DNA from: Cristatella mucedo
Lineage: Eukaryota; Bryozoa; Phylactolaemata; Cristatellidae
DNA: 64,000 bases
NCBI GenBank assembly: GCA_009760855.2
Contig: WPIO01000152.1
Coordinates: 251,001-315,000 of the forward strand
Direction: 5' to 3'
Below, one piece after another: positions 34,626 through 54,716 of the stretch. How positions within the stretch are numbered: position 1 is the first letter of the stretch; each line of letters opens with the position of its first letter. Below the pieces are notes generated by a model. It ran no database searches, was not told the origin of the DNA, and saw only the letters and a program-made list of their open reading frames with translations. The translations under genes and the position numbers were made by a program.

Positions 34626-34639
34626 CAGGGGAGGCTGGC

Positions 34640-35595
34640 TGGCCCAGGCCATCGGAGGCGTGACAAAGCGAATGCCCAATAGCAGCAAATTGTATCCGTA
34701 CACACTGGATACGATTGTCTATAAATTCAATTCAAAACTGCAGTTCTACAATGCGCTCCTTCACGGAACATGACTTTCTGCCTGTGCGTCTGCCTGTACG
34801 AACGCTATATACTCGCTTCCCTCTTATCACCACGTTCTCCGGAGCGGCCCGCACAACGGCAACTACATCGGTATGTACGCTCGCTCGCTTGTGTTGCCAG
34901 TATGCGGCGATACAGTACAGCCGTTGCCGACAACGCAACAACTCCCTTATGGGGGCTTCGCTCTTCGTCGCGCCACCATCGGGCGAACGCTAGCTCCTAC
35001 AGTTCTTGGGAGCGATGGATTACTTTTACCATTGACGACTTGTTGTGGGGGGCACTCAAAACAAGATTTGAAAGACTGCTTCAAGTGGACAGCAAACGGT
35101 TTGAAATTGAGGAAGGAACGTGGAACTGTGGTCGCTCCACCAGGTTCGATTGATCTAGGAGTATAGAAGAAAAAAAAGCCTACATGGATGACTTCTGAAT
35201 GGTCGAGCAGATGGTCAATTTCAGCCAGGTCTCGGTAAAAGCAAACACTATCACAAGCTGAATTAGAGCATGGAGCTGCTCACGAGAGGCTGCAGCAGCA
35301 ACAGGCCGATGCTTATGAGTGGCGCATTTTATGATAAGGTGCGAACGAGATTGCTGTGTGACTTGCAACCTGGCCACTTAATAAGGCACGGTCCTGAAAG
35401 CAATCGCGCTCGCTCGGAGTAACGATCTGCCGGTCAATGAATCCTCTGTTGAAGGTCAGCTGCTGTATCGGCCATAACATATGCAGGCCATTGTCTGTGC
35501 TTTTTTGCGTCGTTGTAAGCGCTGTCGTTATCGTTGGCGTATTTCGAGCTTCAGGTCTTTGCACACTGCACGCTTGTGCCGCTACACGAACTAGC
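34640..35595. other. No firm feature
   Basis: Mixed-composition sequence. A minus-strand stretch near 35200-35377 reads VIVFAFTETWL, faintly like the LTETWL motif of LINE endonucleases, but nothing around it confirms this. Confidence 0.35.
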
Positions 35596-35596
35596 A

Positions 35597-35603
35597 CTAT
35601 ATA

Positions 35604-35639
<36 letters not shown>

Positions 35640-35662
35640 TGTATGTATGTATGTATATATAT
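35597..35662. repeat. (TATG)n/(TA)n microsatellite at a SINE-A end
   Basis: Alternating TA runs into about ten ATGT units and back to TA, abutting the 3' end of the minus-strand SINE-A. It probably grew from the SINE tail. Confidence 0.95.
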
Positions 35663-35800
35663 AATTCATTTATATGGCGTCCAAAGAGAACTTAATCTTT
35701 CTTCGGGCGCTTCACATATGCCTCGGGGCTCAAGCCCACGACCTCAGCCCCACCTTGGTCGGGGAGAGCACCTTAACCGCTGAACCAAACCAGCTCGGCA
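35663..35800 (-). mobile_element. SINE-A copy, full length
   Basis: Minus-strand head GCCGAGCTGGTTTGGTTCAG, box GGCTTGAGCCCC and tail hairpin ending ..CCATATAAATGAATTATA. Confidence 0.92.
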
Positions 35801-38695
35801 TTCTGGCTCGTCCGTAGATACCGAACGATACGTGTCCGTTTCGGATTAACATCCCGGCGGTAATTATTTTCGGCCAGTCTCCTCGTCTTACCGTGCCGAA
35901 CGAGCTCCCTGCAAGAAGGCGCCGGTCTTAGCTCTAGACGACTTGCAGCCCACGGAAAGCTATGCTGAAATCGCGAACCGGTGACTAATAGCAGATTCAA
36001 TGCTCACTTTCGCTTTTGAGTCCACCTAAAATACATACAGCTACAGCCCCTCTCTTGCATTCGTGTTCACTGCCGAGTCTCTGCCATAGTCCTAATCCCT
36101 GAAGTTTTGCAAAGACAGCTGAGACTTCAAGTTTCTACCTACACGTGCTTCTCGTGAAGACCGAATATCAAATGAACATAAATAGCAACATTTTTTCCGA
36201 GTAACAGAGGCATGGTTTAGTAGTGATGTATACACCCTTATTTATTCGGGCAACAGTACCAACCATTATTTTTAAGGGATGTATCGAATTGTGAGGAACA
36301 AGACAGCAGTTTGCGGGCACTGAACAGAGACCTACGAAGCCTCAGACTGCCTAAGCAGCCGCAGGCTCACGAGTGGTGGAGAGCAGACGACGACTCGGCA
36401 GACCTGCCCAAGTCCATGCATTGGTGGCATCTGTGAGGACATCCATCTACCACCAACTGCAACCAGCTGTCGGGTGGGTTCGGAACGAACAATGACTCGA
36501 CAGTGCAAAAACAATGCATGCATTGAATGCAAGGGCTGCCGAAGGAGTACGAGAAGAAGGGCTAGATCTATTGAAGCCGGCAGCCGTCGGGAGTGTGTGG
36601 ACTTTTGCGAATTTGTTTAGGTGCTTGGTGTTGGAGCCAGCAGACTTGTTGCTCGGTCGCGATACCAAGCCCGACGACAGGTCGTGCGGAGGGCTGTGGC
36701 ACGAATATTGGGATTTAAAGATGGATGGCTGTTCAAGACTTGGTTAAGAACAAACTAGCATTGACACTTACAAGGTCATTCTCGCAAGGCTCTCTCACAA
36801 AGATTATCCCGAGTGGATTGAGTAGAACATACACACAACAGTCCCTACACATCTAAGTGAACCATCTAGGTGTATTAGTTTTGTGTTATAATGGTCGGTT
36901 GCATTATTATTTTCAACATCACCTTAGGCTCAACAGATTGCTTCAAGGTCGTGAGCTAACACCTAATCCGGAAACGTCAAGCTCATCGTTCTTATCATCG
37001 CTGGCTCAGGTTTACACGGCCAAGCTACTTCATCAAGTCGGTGGCCATGTAATGCAGTAAATTATAGCTTAACTCATCAATCTGTACCTGCTGACCGCCA
37101 GGGCTGACTCCGGGAGTAATACAATGCCGAGATTCGATTGCCTAGATGACCGCTCCTGAAAGACTTGTCATTGGCTATAGTCAAGCTAGTTTTGCTGTTC
37201 GTCCCAAGACCTTCGAATGACGACACTGCTTACAGATGGTAAAATCGTCCACAGAGCAGGAGCCCGAGCTACAGGCCCTGATCACTCCTATAGGAGAGGC
37301 CTCCGGCCTGCAGGTTAAACTGACTCTCGACTAGGACCAAGCATTTAGCATTGCTGTCCCTTGATGGACCGCGACGGGGGCTATGTCGAACCGTACGGAC
37401 GTTATTGAAGACAAGCAGTACCCTCATAATATGAGGATTAGCGTCGGCTAATCCAGTTGTGTCTGGTTTAGGCTACTTCCCATGAATGATTTTGCGACAT
37501 CTACTTGGTTGCAATTGGGAAGCAGCCCTGATAAAAGTCACGGAGAGTTTCTGGATATCTCAGTCGAACAGTCGAACTGAATGGGTTATGACGATAGGTA
37601 ATATCGGCAAAATCTGCCAGTTATGGAACTTCGGATCCGGCTTGAAATCCCAGCTCACAGCAGGATTCGAAATGGGAGAGTGAAAACTAAAGAGGCCCGG
37701 ATCACAGAAGCTTCTGGACCGATAGCAGCCTACTTGAAAGAGCGCTAGCTGATGCTATAACATAACCCAAACAGTAATATTTCTAAGCAACTAAGCACAG
37801 GAGTCGTGGCGTTAAAATATATGATGCATTGCATTCGCCTGTGACCAAGCTTCAACATGGCTGAAGACCCATTCAGATTGTCACCTCATCTCTAGCACCA
37901 CAAAGCGCACTATGCAAAACCACACGAATTATATGGTGACACGGGCCCTACAAATTCCCACAAACTAACATAGGAGCAAGACATCTTAGGTTCTGTAAGA
38001 CTAAAAAGTAGGTCAACAGCTACACACCACAATATAGCAAAATATCAACCTTTAGATATTAACTTCATCCAACCACCGCCTGGGATCGGAAGACTTGAGA
38101 GGCAGTAGACAAGTCAACGTCATTTCCGAGAACGCAGCATTAAACTGGATGCCTATTAGAGTTCAAAGGATGACATATTTTGCCACTGCTGCCGTGCAAG
38201 GAAATAAGCAATAGCACTGAGCGAGAAGAGATTCAGCCGATTCGGCAAAACTGCAGTGATTGCAATATGAGAGCCAGACGACGAGGCTTAAATTACTGGT
38301 GGGATTTGCACACGCCCACCGAATGGCTGAGTGTTAATGCAACGTGACTAGCTTCCGATTGGATACCCGACTCAACAAACTGGGTAGCTGCCAAGACGGG
38401 CCTGCCGGGCAAGCACTTCAACAGGGTCTGCTAACCAAGGATAAAGTGGCCAGCAGCTGCTCCACGAGCTCCATGGCAATCAGGGACACGTTGGCCAGGG
38501 CAACCTGGGAGATTATTACTCTCAGACCAGGCTCAACGGAGCATCTTGGAAGGTCTGTGCACTAAGAAATGTCCACTCGTTGCAAAAGCAAACCGTACTG
38601 CCCACTCATTATAGTGTTTACTCTTTTAGCTCGTGGAAATCTTGTTACGGCCCCAATAACCACCACGGTACAAGAGCATACTGACCCATTTGTGG
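35801..38695. other. No recognisable gene or repeat
   Basis: Nearly 3 kb with only short frames lacking motifs. None of the repeat families of this window was recognised here. Confidence 0.4.
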
Positions 38696-38699
38696 CTCA

Positions 38700-38866
38700 A
38701 TTTGGTTGGTGCTTTATTATTGTTTAGGGTGCTCGCCCAGACAAAGGTCAAGGTGAATGTATTTGACGGTCAAGGTCGCAGGCTCGATCCCCTCGGCATA
38801 TGTGAAGCGCCGGAATGGAGATTAAGTTTACTTAGGGTGCTATACAAATGAAATATAAATATATTT
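38700..38866 (+). mobile_element. SINE-A copy with internal insertion
   Basis: TTTGGTTGGTGC..GGGTGCTCGCCCAGACAAAGG, then an extra GTGAATGTATTTGACGGTC segment before the GTCGCAGGCTCGATCC box. The family tail ends TGCTATACAAATGAAAT. It shares the insertion site and part of its sequence with the copy at 23567. Confidence 0.85.
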
Positions 38867-39158
38867 TGAAATGCAGAGCCCGATGACGATTAGGCTCGAA
38901 ATGCAAAGAGACTGGGGTAAAAGAATAAAGTGTAAAGTCAGGGTATCTAAATTTTCTCAATGGTTGAAAATAATGTAGCAGCTCCACATGCTGTCTGGCA
39001 TGGTTACGACATGAATATAAAACGATGGCAAAGAAAAAAGTGCACGGGCAATGGAAGCTGGAGCATAATTAAACACAGACTGAACCCTTAAGACTGCTTA
39101 GTTTTCCTGTAGGCATGTAATCAAGCAAATAAAAAAGATGATGCTACGCACAGCAACG

Positions 39159-47200
<8,042 letters not shown>

Positions 47201-47498
47201 GGTATACCAGCTCACCGGCAGCCAGTGACTTGAGGGCTCTCGCGCACACACCTCAACACCGATATAATAACTAATGGGTTCGCTGTCATAGAGAGAGACT
47301 GCTTGTCTGCGGGACAGTGTTTACTGAAGCTTGAAGGCTCCTTCGAACCTGAGCGTCAGCCTTTTTTAAATGTCCACAATTTAGGGAATGTAGATATTTT
47401 CAGCGTATATTGAATCTGGCATTTAAAGACTGCTTTATCAAATGCTCCGCAGTAGCATACATTCATACCAATAATAATTATCATACGATATCCATAGA
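47201..47498 (-). other. L3HYPDH 5' flank
   Basis: The frame upstream of the ATG stays open to a TAA near 47310 without another ATG. No clear TATA element or CpG island was seen. Confidence 0.4.
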
Positions 47499-47585
47499 TG
47501 ATTCATTTGTACAGCGCTCTGAGAAACTGTAATCTATATCCAGGCACTTTAAGTATGCCGCAGGGCTCGAGCCCACATCCTTGGT
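47499..47585 (-). mobile_element. Truncated SINE-A
   Basis: ATTCATTTGTACAGCGCTCT, the loop region, and GCCGCAGGGCTCGAGCCCAC are kept. The tRNA-like head is missing. Confidence 0.75.
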
Positions 47586-47798
47586 AGTTACTGGTAAGAC
47601 CCTGCATTTGTTGGAGTTCCAAGCGAACTAAATCGTTCCCAGCACTTCCCGGAAGCTCGAAAGAAATATTATCAACTGATTTGCGTCATGCAAGCATTAA
47701 ATTTATTGTCAGTTATCGCTTTGGCCAAAGGGGATCCGCGTCCGAGTAAGATCCGCGTTTTTGCAGATTTTTGGTTCCGGTTTTCGGCGCAGAGAGCG

Positions 47799-48165
47799 GT
47801 AAATTAGCTGTTCCATTCCTCCGCTTAAAGACCGTTGGCGACGGAAGCTGTAGCTCTGCAGGTCCTAGACGATAGAACTAGCTTCCACAATTCTTTCGCA
47901 ATGAAAAATACTCTCCTGCTGCCGACTATGGCTAATCCTTTTCAGCGGTCCTGAGCTGCTACTTCCATGCTACTCACTACCTCAACTGCTCTCCTGACTT
48001 TGCTATGCTTCCCACTTTCTCTTTGTTGCGTGAGACGAAGTCTGTTGGCTACCGAATGCGTACCGAAAGCCGCTTAGGCTGTGAGTGTGCAATACAAAAC
48101 TCTCCTGCGTAACACACACATAGTCTTTATGGCTTTGTGGAGTTACAGACGGAGATACACACATA
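47799..48165 (+). mobile_element. LINE-B 3' end fragment
   Basis: Matches 21650-22010 of LINE-B block by block: TTCCTCCGCTTAAAGACCGT, GGTCCTAGACGATAGAACTA, CCCACTTTCTCTTTGTTGCG, TACCGAATGCGTACCGAAAG and CTTAGGCTGTGAGTG. Confidence 0.85.
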
Positions 48166-48187
48166 TATTACTTTTTTGTTAATTCAA

Positions 48188-49413
48188 TCATCCTTTCTAG
48201 GCGCTTTACATTTGCTGCAAAGTGAAATGCAATTGAATGGTGAGTAATATCATGCTTGATAAACAAACAACAGGAATGACATGGTTAGGGATGACATGCA
48301 CAGGGTCAGCATGCAAATGTGGTTAGTGGCAGCATGCACAGTGTCAGCACGCATGAGCACATCAAGGACGAATCACAGGGACACACTAAATGTTGTCCTA
48401 AATAGGTGTGTTTTTAAGTTCGTTTAAATGTGGTCAGGTCAGGGGATGTTCTGACGAAGGCCGGGAGTGAGTTCCAGGCTTTGGGAGCATACGAACTAAA
48501 TGCACGGTCTCCATAAGATTTGAGGTTTGTGCGAGGTATTAGTAAACAGTTAGATTCCGAAAAGCGGGTGGTACAATGCTTGGCCTGGTGGGATAATAGA
48601 TCTGAGAGATAGGCTGGAGCCAAAGAATGAAGGGACATAACAGTGAGTGACAAAACCTTGAAATTGATGCATTGCTTGACTGGGAACCAGTGCAGGTTGC
48701 CGAGAAGTGGCGTGATGTTGCAACTGCGACGCTCACGACAGACAAGCGTAGCTGCAGAGTTTTGCATCAGCTGTAAGCGCCTGATTGCACAGGTCGGTAA
48801 AACAGCAAGCAGAGAGTTACCGAAATTGAGACGGGATGCCACAAATGCACGGACAAATTTAGATGTGGTATCCTTGTCCAAACATGCCCGAATTTTAGCA
48901 CTGTTATGTAGCTTAAAATAGGCAGGCTTGACGTTGGAGCTGATGTGGTCGTCTAATGAAATGTCACTTTGGAATATGACGCCTAGATTTCGTGCAGATT
49001 CAACAGGAGATATGCAGGCAGAGCCGATTTTGAGTATTAAACTTTCCAATTTCCGAATCACACTTGGTTTGCCTATAACTAGTAAGTTGGTTTATTTATC
49101 ATTTAATTAAAGAAAATTTGCTGCCTTCCATATGCGGATGTCATCAATACATACAGAAAGGAGGTTGAGAGAATTCGACGTGCTGGAGTGCTGGGAGGGA
49201 TCACTGGTACAACTTAGTGTCGTCCGCACATAAGTGAAAGCCTAGACTGTGCTTGGCAATCACATTGGAAAGAGGAAGAGTATACACTTTGAATGGAATG
49301 GACCCAAGCACAAAGCTCCGAGGTCTCCCATAATTCACAGGTTGCTTGGTTATCTTTTTCCATTCACATCAGTACTGTGGAGTCTCCCACTGAGATAGGA
49401 CAGCTTCTGGAAC
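48188..49413 (-). mobile_element. LINE-A copy with the longest surviving C-terminal frame
   Basis: A 215-codon minus-strand frame (49061-48414) runs unbroken. It starts at MIRKLESLILKIGSACISP and passes through SARNLGVIFQSDISLDDHIS, CAIRRLQLMQNSAATLVCRE and NLHWFPVKQCINFKVLSL to YAPKAWNSLPAF. Further upstream the RT palm motif reads FHLCADDTKL, with the usual Tyr replaced by Cys. The 3' tail hairpin is truncated at 48188, where it abuts LINE-B. The 5' end is missing. Confidence 0.88.
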
Positions 49414-49617
49414 TAAAGATCTCTGGCAATACAGTTCGGGTATGAATATAGCTGTGCGGTGCACAAAAGATTAGGGCCATCTGTTCTGCAGTCCGTCGTT
49501 TCAAGGATATTCTCGAGTGGAGCACTCTTTCATCTTCGAAGCAAGGATACCGAACCCATGCTCAACCGACTGCCGAGCACAACTGAACAGGTAGTTAAAG
49601 ACTTCTTCGTATGTTTA

Positions 49618-49705
49618 GTGGGCTCGAGCCCTGCTGCTCATGTGAAGCGCCTGGATAGAGATTAAGTTCTTATAAGGAGCTAAACGAGTGAATTATATTA
49701 TTACA
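49618..49705 (+). mobile_element. Truncated SINE-A
   Basis: GTGGGCTCGAGCCCTGCTGC, ATGTGAAGCGCCTGGATAGA and AGCTAAACGAGTGAATTATA. The head before the B-box is absent. Confidence 0.8.
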
Positions 49706-50542
49706 TACCACAAGAGCCCTTGCTTGCGTTACAGTTTCACATCATAGACGTCTTTCAAGAGAAGGCGTCGTCTGGAACAATCATGAAAGAAGCAGGAGTC
49801 GTGGTATCAGCCAGAGGGCAACGGTCCCGGCAACCAACTGCAGAGTGCCATTGTCCTATACTTGTGCTAGCTTGGACTGCCAGTAGCACCGCCGTCGCTC
49901 GGCCTACCAGCCATCCCCAATTGCAAGTGAAAAACGTATGCCCATCGACGAGTTCCAACAGCACGATAATACAACAGTCTTTACGACTGTACACTTGGGG
50001 AGCGATTCCGTTTAGCTTACTCATGCTGATATTCCATCCTATTTTCTATTCTATATTTCCTTTTCCGATCAAGACCACCCAAACCATTGAGAAAGTTACT
50101 TTAGTCAGCCAAAGCAGTTGCAATTGCCTCCCACTCACTTTTCGGTACCTACACAAATATATCGCCACGCAGTTATTATGACCAATATCGCTCATGCGCA
50201 GTGACAAAAACAGCGACAGGTACACACATTTAAATAAGCCGGCTGCAGCCGCTTGTAGATCGCCTCACAGACCTCGGATATGACTAAGGACAGGGCTGCC
50301 ATTGAAATCCGAAATTGCAATTGCAGGCTGGAGAATGTCTCTCCTGAAATGATTGTAAAGCTCAATTTACACTGTCAAATTTCCTCATACATTTCTGTTT
50401 TAAGCGACTGCATCACCACAACTTCGGAAGGAGCCAGATTGGCCGACTGTAAAGAAGGAGAAAGTATTGAAGAAATAGTGGCATCAACTTTAAGCCTTAC
50501 ATATGTGACAGCTGACCAATCAAAACCAGGAACTTGTCTCAT
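49706..50542. other. No recognisable gene
   Basis: Two open frames on opposite strands (49720-50181 plus, 49755-50024 minus) overlap and show no motif. A plus frame from 50280 runs into the LINE-A tail. None is called. Confidence 0.4.
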
Positions 50543-52790
50543 TATAACAGTAATGCACTTGCTAAAACGCCCTCAGAGAACTCAATCTCTTTCTAGGCGC
50601 TTTGCAATTTCCTGAAAAGGCAAAACGATCGAATTTTTAGTTGTAGCACGCTTGATAAACAACAAGAATAACATGGTTAGGGGTGACATGCACAGGGTCA
50701 GCATGCAAGGGTGGTTAGTGGCATCATGCACAGGTCAGCATGCATAAGCACATGAAGGACGAATCACAGAGACCGACTAAATGCTGTCCTAAATAGGTGT
50801 TTTTTTAAGTTCTTTATACATGTGGTCAAGTCAGGGGATGTTGTGACGCAAGTCGGGAGGGAGTTCCAGGCTGTGGGAGCATACGAACTAAATACACGGT
50901 CTCCAAAGGATTTGAGGTTTGTACGAGGTATTGGTAAACTGTTGGATTCCGAAAAGCGGGTGGTACAATTGGTGAGCCGTGATGGCACACTAGGTAAGGT
51001 GGTTGCTTTAACGACCTCGGTCCCGAGGTCATGGGTTCGATTCCTGCGGTGGGCGATTCTTTATCGTCACTGCAAGCGGTGGTGATAGCCGTAAAGGCTC
51101 TTCTGTCGCTATACAAAAAGAGGCTGCTTAATCAGCTAGTATTTATTTATTTATTTTACAATGCTTGGCCTGGTGGGATAATAGATCTGAGAGATAGGCT
51201 GAAGCCAAAGAATGGAGTGACCTAAAAGTGAGCGACAAAACCTTGAAGTCGATCCATTGCTTGACTGGTAGCCAGTGCAGGTCGGCGAGAAGTGATGTGA
51301 TGTGGCAACTACGACGCTCATGATAGACAAGCCTAGCTGCAGAGTTTTGCACCAGCTGTAATCGCCTGATTGCACATGCCGGTAGGCCAGCGAGCAGTGA
51401 GTTACAGTAGTCAAGACACAAATGTCACAAATGCATGGACCAACTTAGACGTGGTATCCTCATCTAAACAAGCCCGAATTTTAGCAATGTTATGTAGCTG
51501 AAAGTAGGCAGACTTGATTGAGGAGCTGATGTGGTCGTCTAACGAAAGGTCACTTTGGAACATGACACCTAGATTGCGAGCAGATTCAACAGGAGATATG
51601 CTTGCAGAGCCAACATTGAGCGTCAGCCTTTCCAATTTCTGAATCACACTTGGTTCGCCCATAACTAGTAAGTTAGTTTTATCATTGTTTAATTTTTAGA
51701 AAATGTGCTGCCATCCTTTCGTGGATGTCGTCAATGCATGCAGCAAGGGAGTTGAGAGAACTCGATGTGCTTGAAGGCTGGGAGAGATCAAAGCAAAGGT
51801 ACAACTGAGTGTCATCAGGATAGACGTGAAAGATTAGATTGTGCTTGGCAATCACATCGGCAAGAGAGAGAGATTATAAACTGTCAAAAGAACTGGACCA
51901 AGCACGGAGCCCTAAAGTACCCCGTATTTCAGAGGTACCTCGGATGATCTTTGTCAATTCACGTCAATATTCCGGAGTCTTCCACTGAGATAGGACCTTA
52001 ACTATTGCAGAGCAGTGCCAGTGGTGCTCAGGCGAGATGAGAGGCACTCTAGAAGAACTTTTTGATCGAGAGTATGAAAAGCTGCCGAAAGATCGAGCAG
52101 AACAAGCAGAGACACTCTACGTGTGTCTGCATTCCTCAGTCGGTCGTTGTACACCCTAAGCAATGCTGATACTGTGGAGTGATCAGCTCTAAAGCCAGAC
52201 TGGAACTTACTAGTAAGGTTTGAAGTTTCAATATATGAGTTCAGCTGGTCCGCCACGACCCGCTCCAGTATCTTTGATAGGAGTGGTAGAAGGGAGACTG
52301 GGCGGTAGTTGCTCAAGTTCTCTTGGTCTAGTGTCGCTTTCTCGAGAAGTGGCCCGACTACAGCTTTTTTGAAGGGTGCTGGGACATGATCTGAGGCTAA
52401 TGACATCTTAATGATTTCAGTTATGCATCGCAGCAGCAGATCAATGCAACGTAGGAGCAGGACAGTGATAATAGGGTCCAAAGGACTTGTTGTCTTCTTT
52501 GATTGGGATATGAACTTCAGGACAAGATCACTAGTGACCTGCTTAAATGTAGACATTGAGGTGCAGCCAGGAATCGGGGAACAGCATTCTAGGGGGATGT
52601 TGTCATCGCAGGGATGGACTCCCTGATCTTGTCTTTCTTCTGCACAAAGAATCGAGAGAAGCGATCGGCTAGATGATCACAAGGATCATCAGGTAATGAG
52701 CTAATCTTGGAGCGGTTGAGGAGATGGCTGATCGTCGACATCAGCATCCCAGACCTCGATTTCTGCGGGAATTCAGGTGGGGTACTCTTT
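50543..52790 (-). mobile_element. LINE-A copy, longest in window (2.2 kb), with nested SINE-B
   Basis: From the 5' side (right), a 184-codon frame (52556-52002) carries RT motifs LSNYRPVSLLPLLSKILERV, GFRADHSTVSALLRVYND and LLDLSAAFHTLD. The palm motif follows as HVYPDDTQL (51811-51822), then the LNVGSASISPVESARNLGVM, SLDDHISSSIK and C-terminal blocks, the hairpin tail and a short end. A +1 frameshift at 51410-51426 is shared with the copy at 56690. SINE-B interrupts it at 50970-51156. No endonuclease domain remains. Confidence 0.92.
50970..51156 (+). mobile_element. SINE-B copy nested in LINE-A, with target-site duplication
   Basis: Starts GGTGAGCCGTGATGGCACAC (after one T) and has A- and B-box-like motifs (ACTAGGTAAGGTGGTTGC; GGGTTCGATTCC). 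It ends with TAGTATTTATTTATTTATTT. TACAAT at 50964-50969 is repeated at 51157-51162. Uninterrupted LINE-A copies have a single TACAATGCTTGGCC here. Confidence 0.95.
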
Positions 52791-54094
52791 CTTAGCCGTC
52801 GTCCCGCATTAGATCAAGAGCTTGTTCGCGGGACTAAGTCAGTTATCGATTTTTGCTGCATCGGTAGTGACCTCTAGGGTTAAACGCAAGAATTAGGAGG
52901 AAAATCAGCGTCGGTAAGAAGCTGTGGGCTTGGAGTTACGTTCAGCAGTGACAGGATAACTCGGACCATAAAGTTCGTTCACGACTTAATTATTGAGCCA
53001 TCGCTGGACACAGTATGGCCATGGCTCGAAAAGATAAAATTGAAAAGACATATTTACGAACCGGTCGCCAACTAGCGAAGGCCAGTCGCTCTCTAGCCGA
53101 AACGAATTCAAGAATATCGGTCTATTGCGATGATATATTGGTTTCCGAGAAAGTCACGAAAGTCGTTTATATCTATCCGAAGGTAGTCTTGCAGACCTGC
53201 TCGATCTTGGTCGGCCAGCTCGTGCATGAAACGTCTCAGTGCGCTCCAATCTGGTCAGGCAGTCGTAGCAGCCACTCTTTAGGATATCCATCGTCATTCT
53301 GAGCCAACGCTCGGTCGTGGCGTACCAAAGCAGACGACTTTAATCTACGGGGCTTATCTAAAATGCTACTTATCTTTATTTTGCTGCTGCTTCTTCGCAG
53401 GCTCAAGCAAAACGCCGACAGCGGCAGCTGAACTCCAATTCAACGAGAGGTGCATCTTGAAGGAGGGCTATTTCCTTCCTACTGACCCAACGGGAGCACT
53501 TTTCCCAGCGGCCGCTCTGGGGGCGGACGGCTACTAGGAGGCAAAGTCGGAGGCAAACCAACCGTGTCAACTTCCTACAAGAAGGAAGACCGAAGCAAAA
53601 ACTTTTTACAAGAAGGGGCCGTTTTAATGCTGCTCAAGGAGTGGCGGCAACTTAACGTTCTCCAGTTTCTCCCGGCTGCATCGCCAGGAATTGCTGGCTA
53701 CCTAATATTGGGCAGGCCTGCCGGCTCTTTTACCCACTCCACCATATGTCAATTCCACCTATCAGCTGTTACATCAATCAACAATAATGGCTGGGTGAAG
53801 AGACCGAGCTGCCGATGACCAATTGGCTAGCTTGGGCCACCAGCACCGACACCGAACTGGAGCAGCTGACTGCAGGAAATACCAGGGGCCGTGCCTGGGT
53901 GGGAGGGGTGCTCTAAAAGGCCAGGTTCGCCAGCTGTTGCTGCACCCTCGATCACGGGGCTCAGCTGCAGCTGCGATTCACTTAGTCAGCTTGCGTTTGA
54001 TAATTTAATAGACCAGTGCTTGCGTTCGGATTGATCAAAACTGGCCACACAACTGATCAACTCGTCATTCGAGACTGCTAACTCTTACAACTTG
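52791..54094. other. No recognisable gene or repeat
   Basis: Open frames at 53015-53302 and 53564-53818 (plus) show no family motif. Nothing was assigned. Confidence 0.4.
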
Positions 54095-54095
54095 C

Positions 54096-54212
54096 ACTAT
54101 GCATATCGAAAGCAGCTTAGGTTGTGAGTGTACTATAGAAAGCTCTCCCGAGTAACACCTAATTGGTCTTGGTGGATTGGGGAGATACAGACGGAAGGAA
54201 ATACATTAAATT
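54096..54212 (+). mobile_element. LINE-B 3' terminal fragment
   Basis: ATGCATATCGAAAGCAGCTTAG, GTTGTGAGTGTACTATAGAAAG and CTCTCCCGAGTAACACCTAA match 21904-21965 and 48052-48115. Confidence 0.75.
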
Positions 54213-54445
54213 GTATTTCCACGATACCTCTGCCTACTCCAACTCGATTCCAAACTTCAGCTTTCTTTTCTGTCATGGTCTGGTCAACCGTCTATGCCGA
54301 CTCAAGAACGTGCATAGTCAACCAGTGGGTCGAGAGGCATTCGTGCACGGCTGAGCGAACCAGACGTCTGCTGAACAATTTTTTGGATTCATGCAGCGTC
54401 TCCATAATCGAAACTATGGAAGGCAAGCGATACCTCAGTGAGAAG

Positions 54446-54716
<271 letters not shown>

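Noticed and set aside
35180-35377. Minus-strand FTETWL-like motif suggesting a LINE endonuclease
   Set aside because: A single short motif with no neighbouring endonuclease signatures (no NxRS or GDFN blocks in order).
47201-47251. Upstream extension of L3HYPDH exon 1 to a GTG codon
   Set aside because: There is no ATG in this extension. Nuclear animal genes normally start at ATG, so 47200 was chosen.
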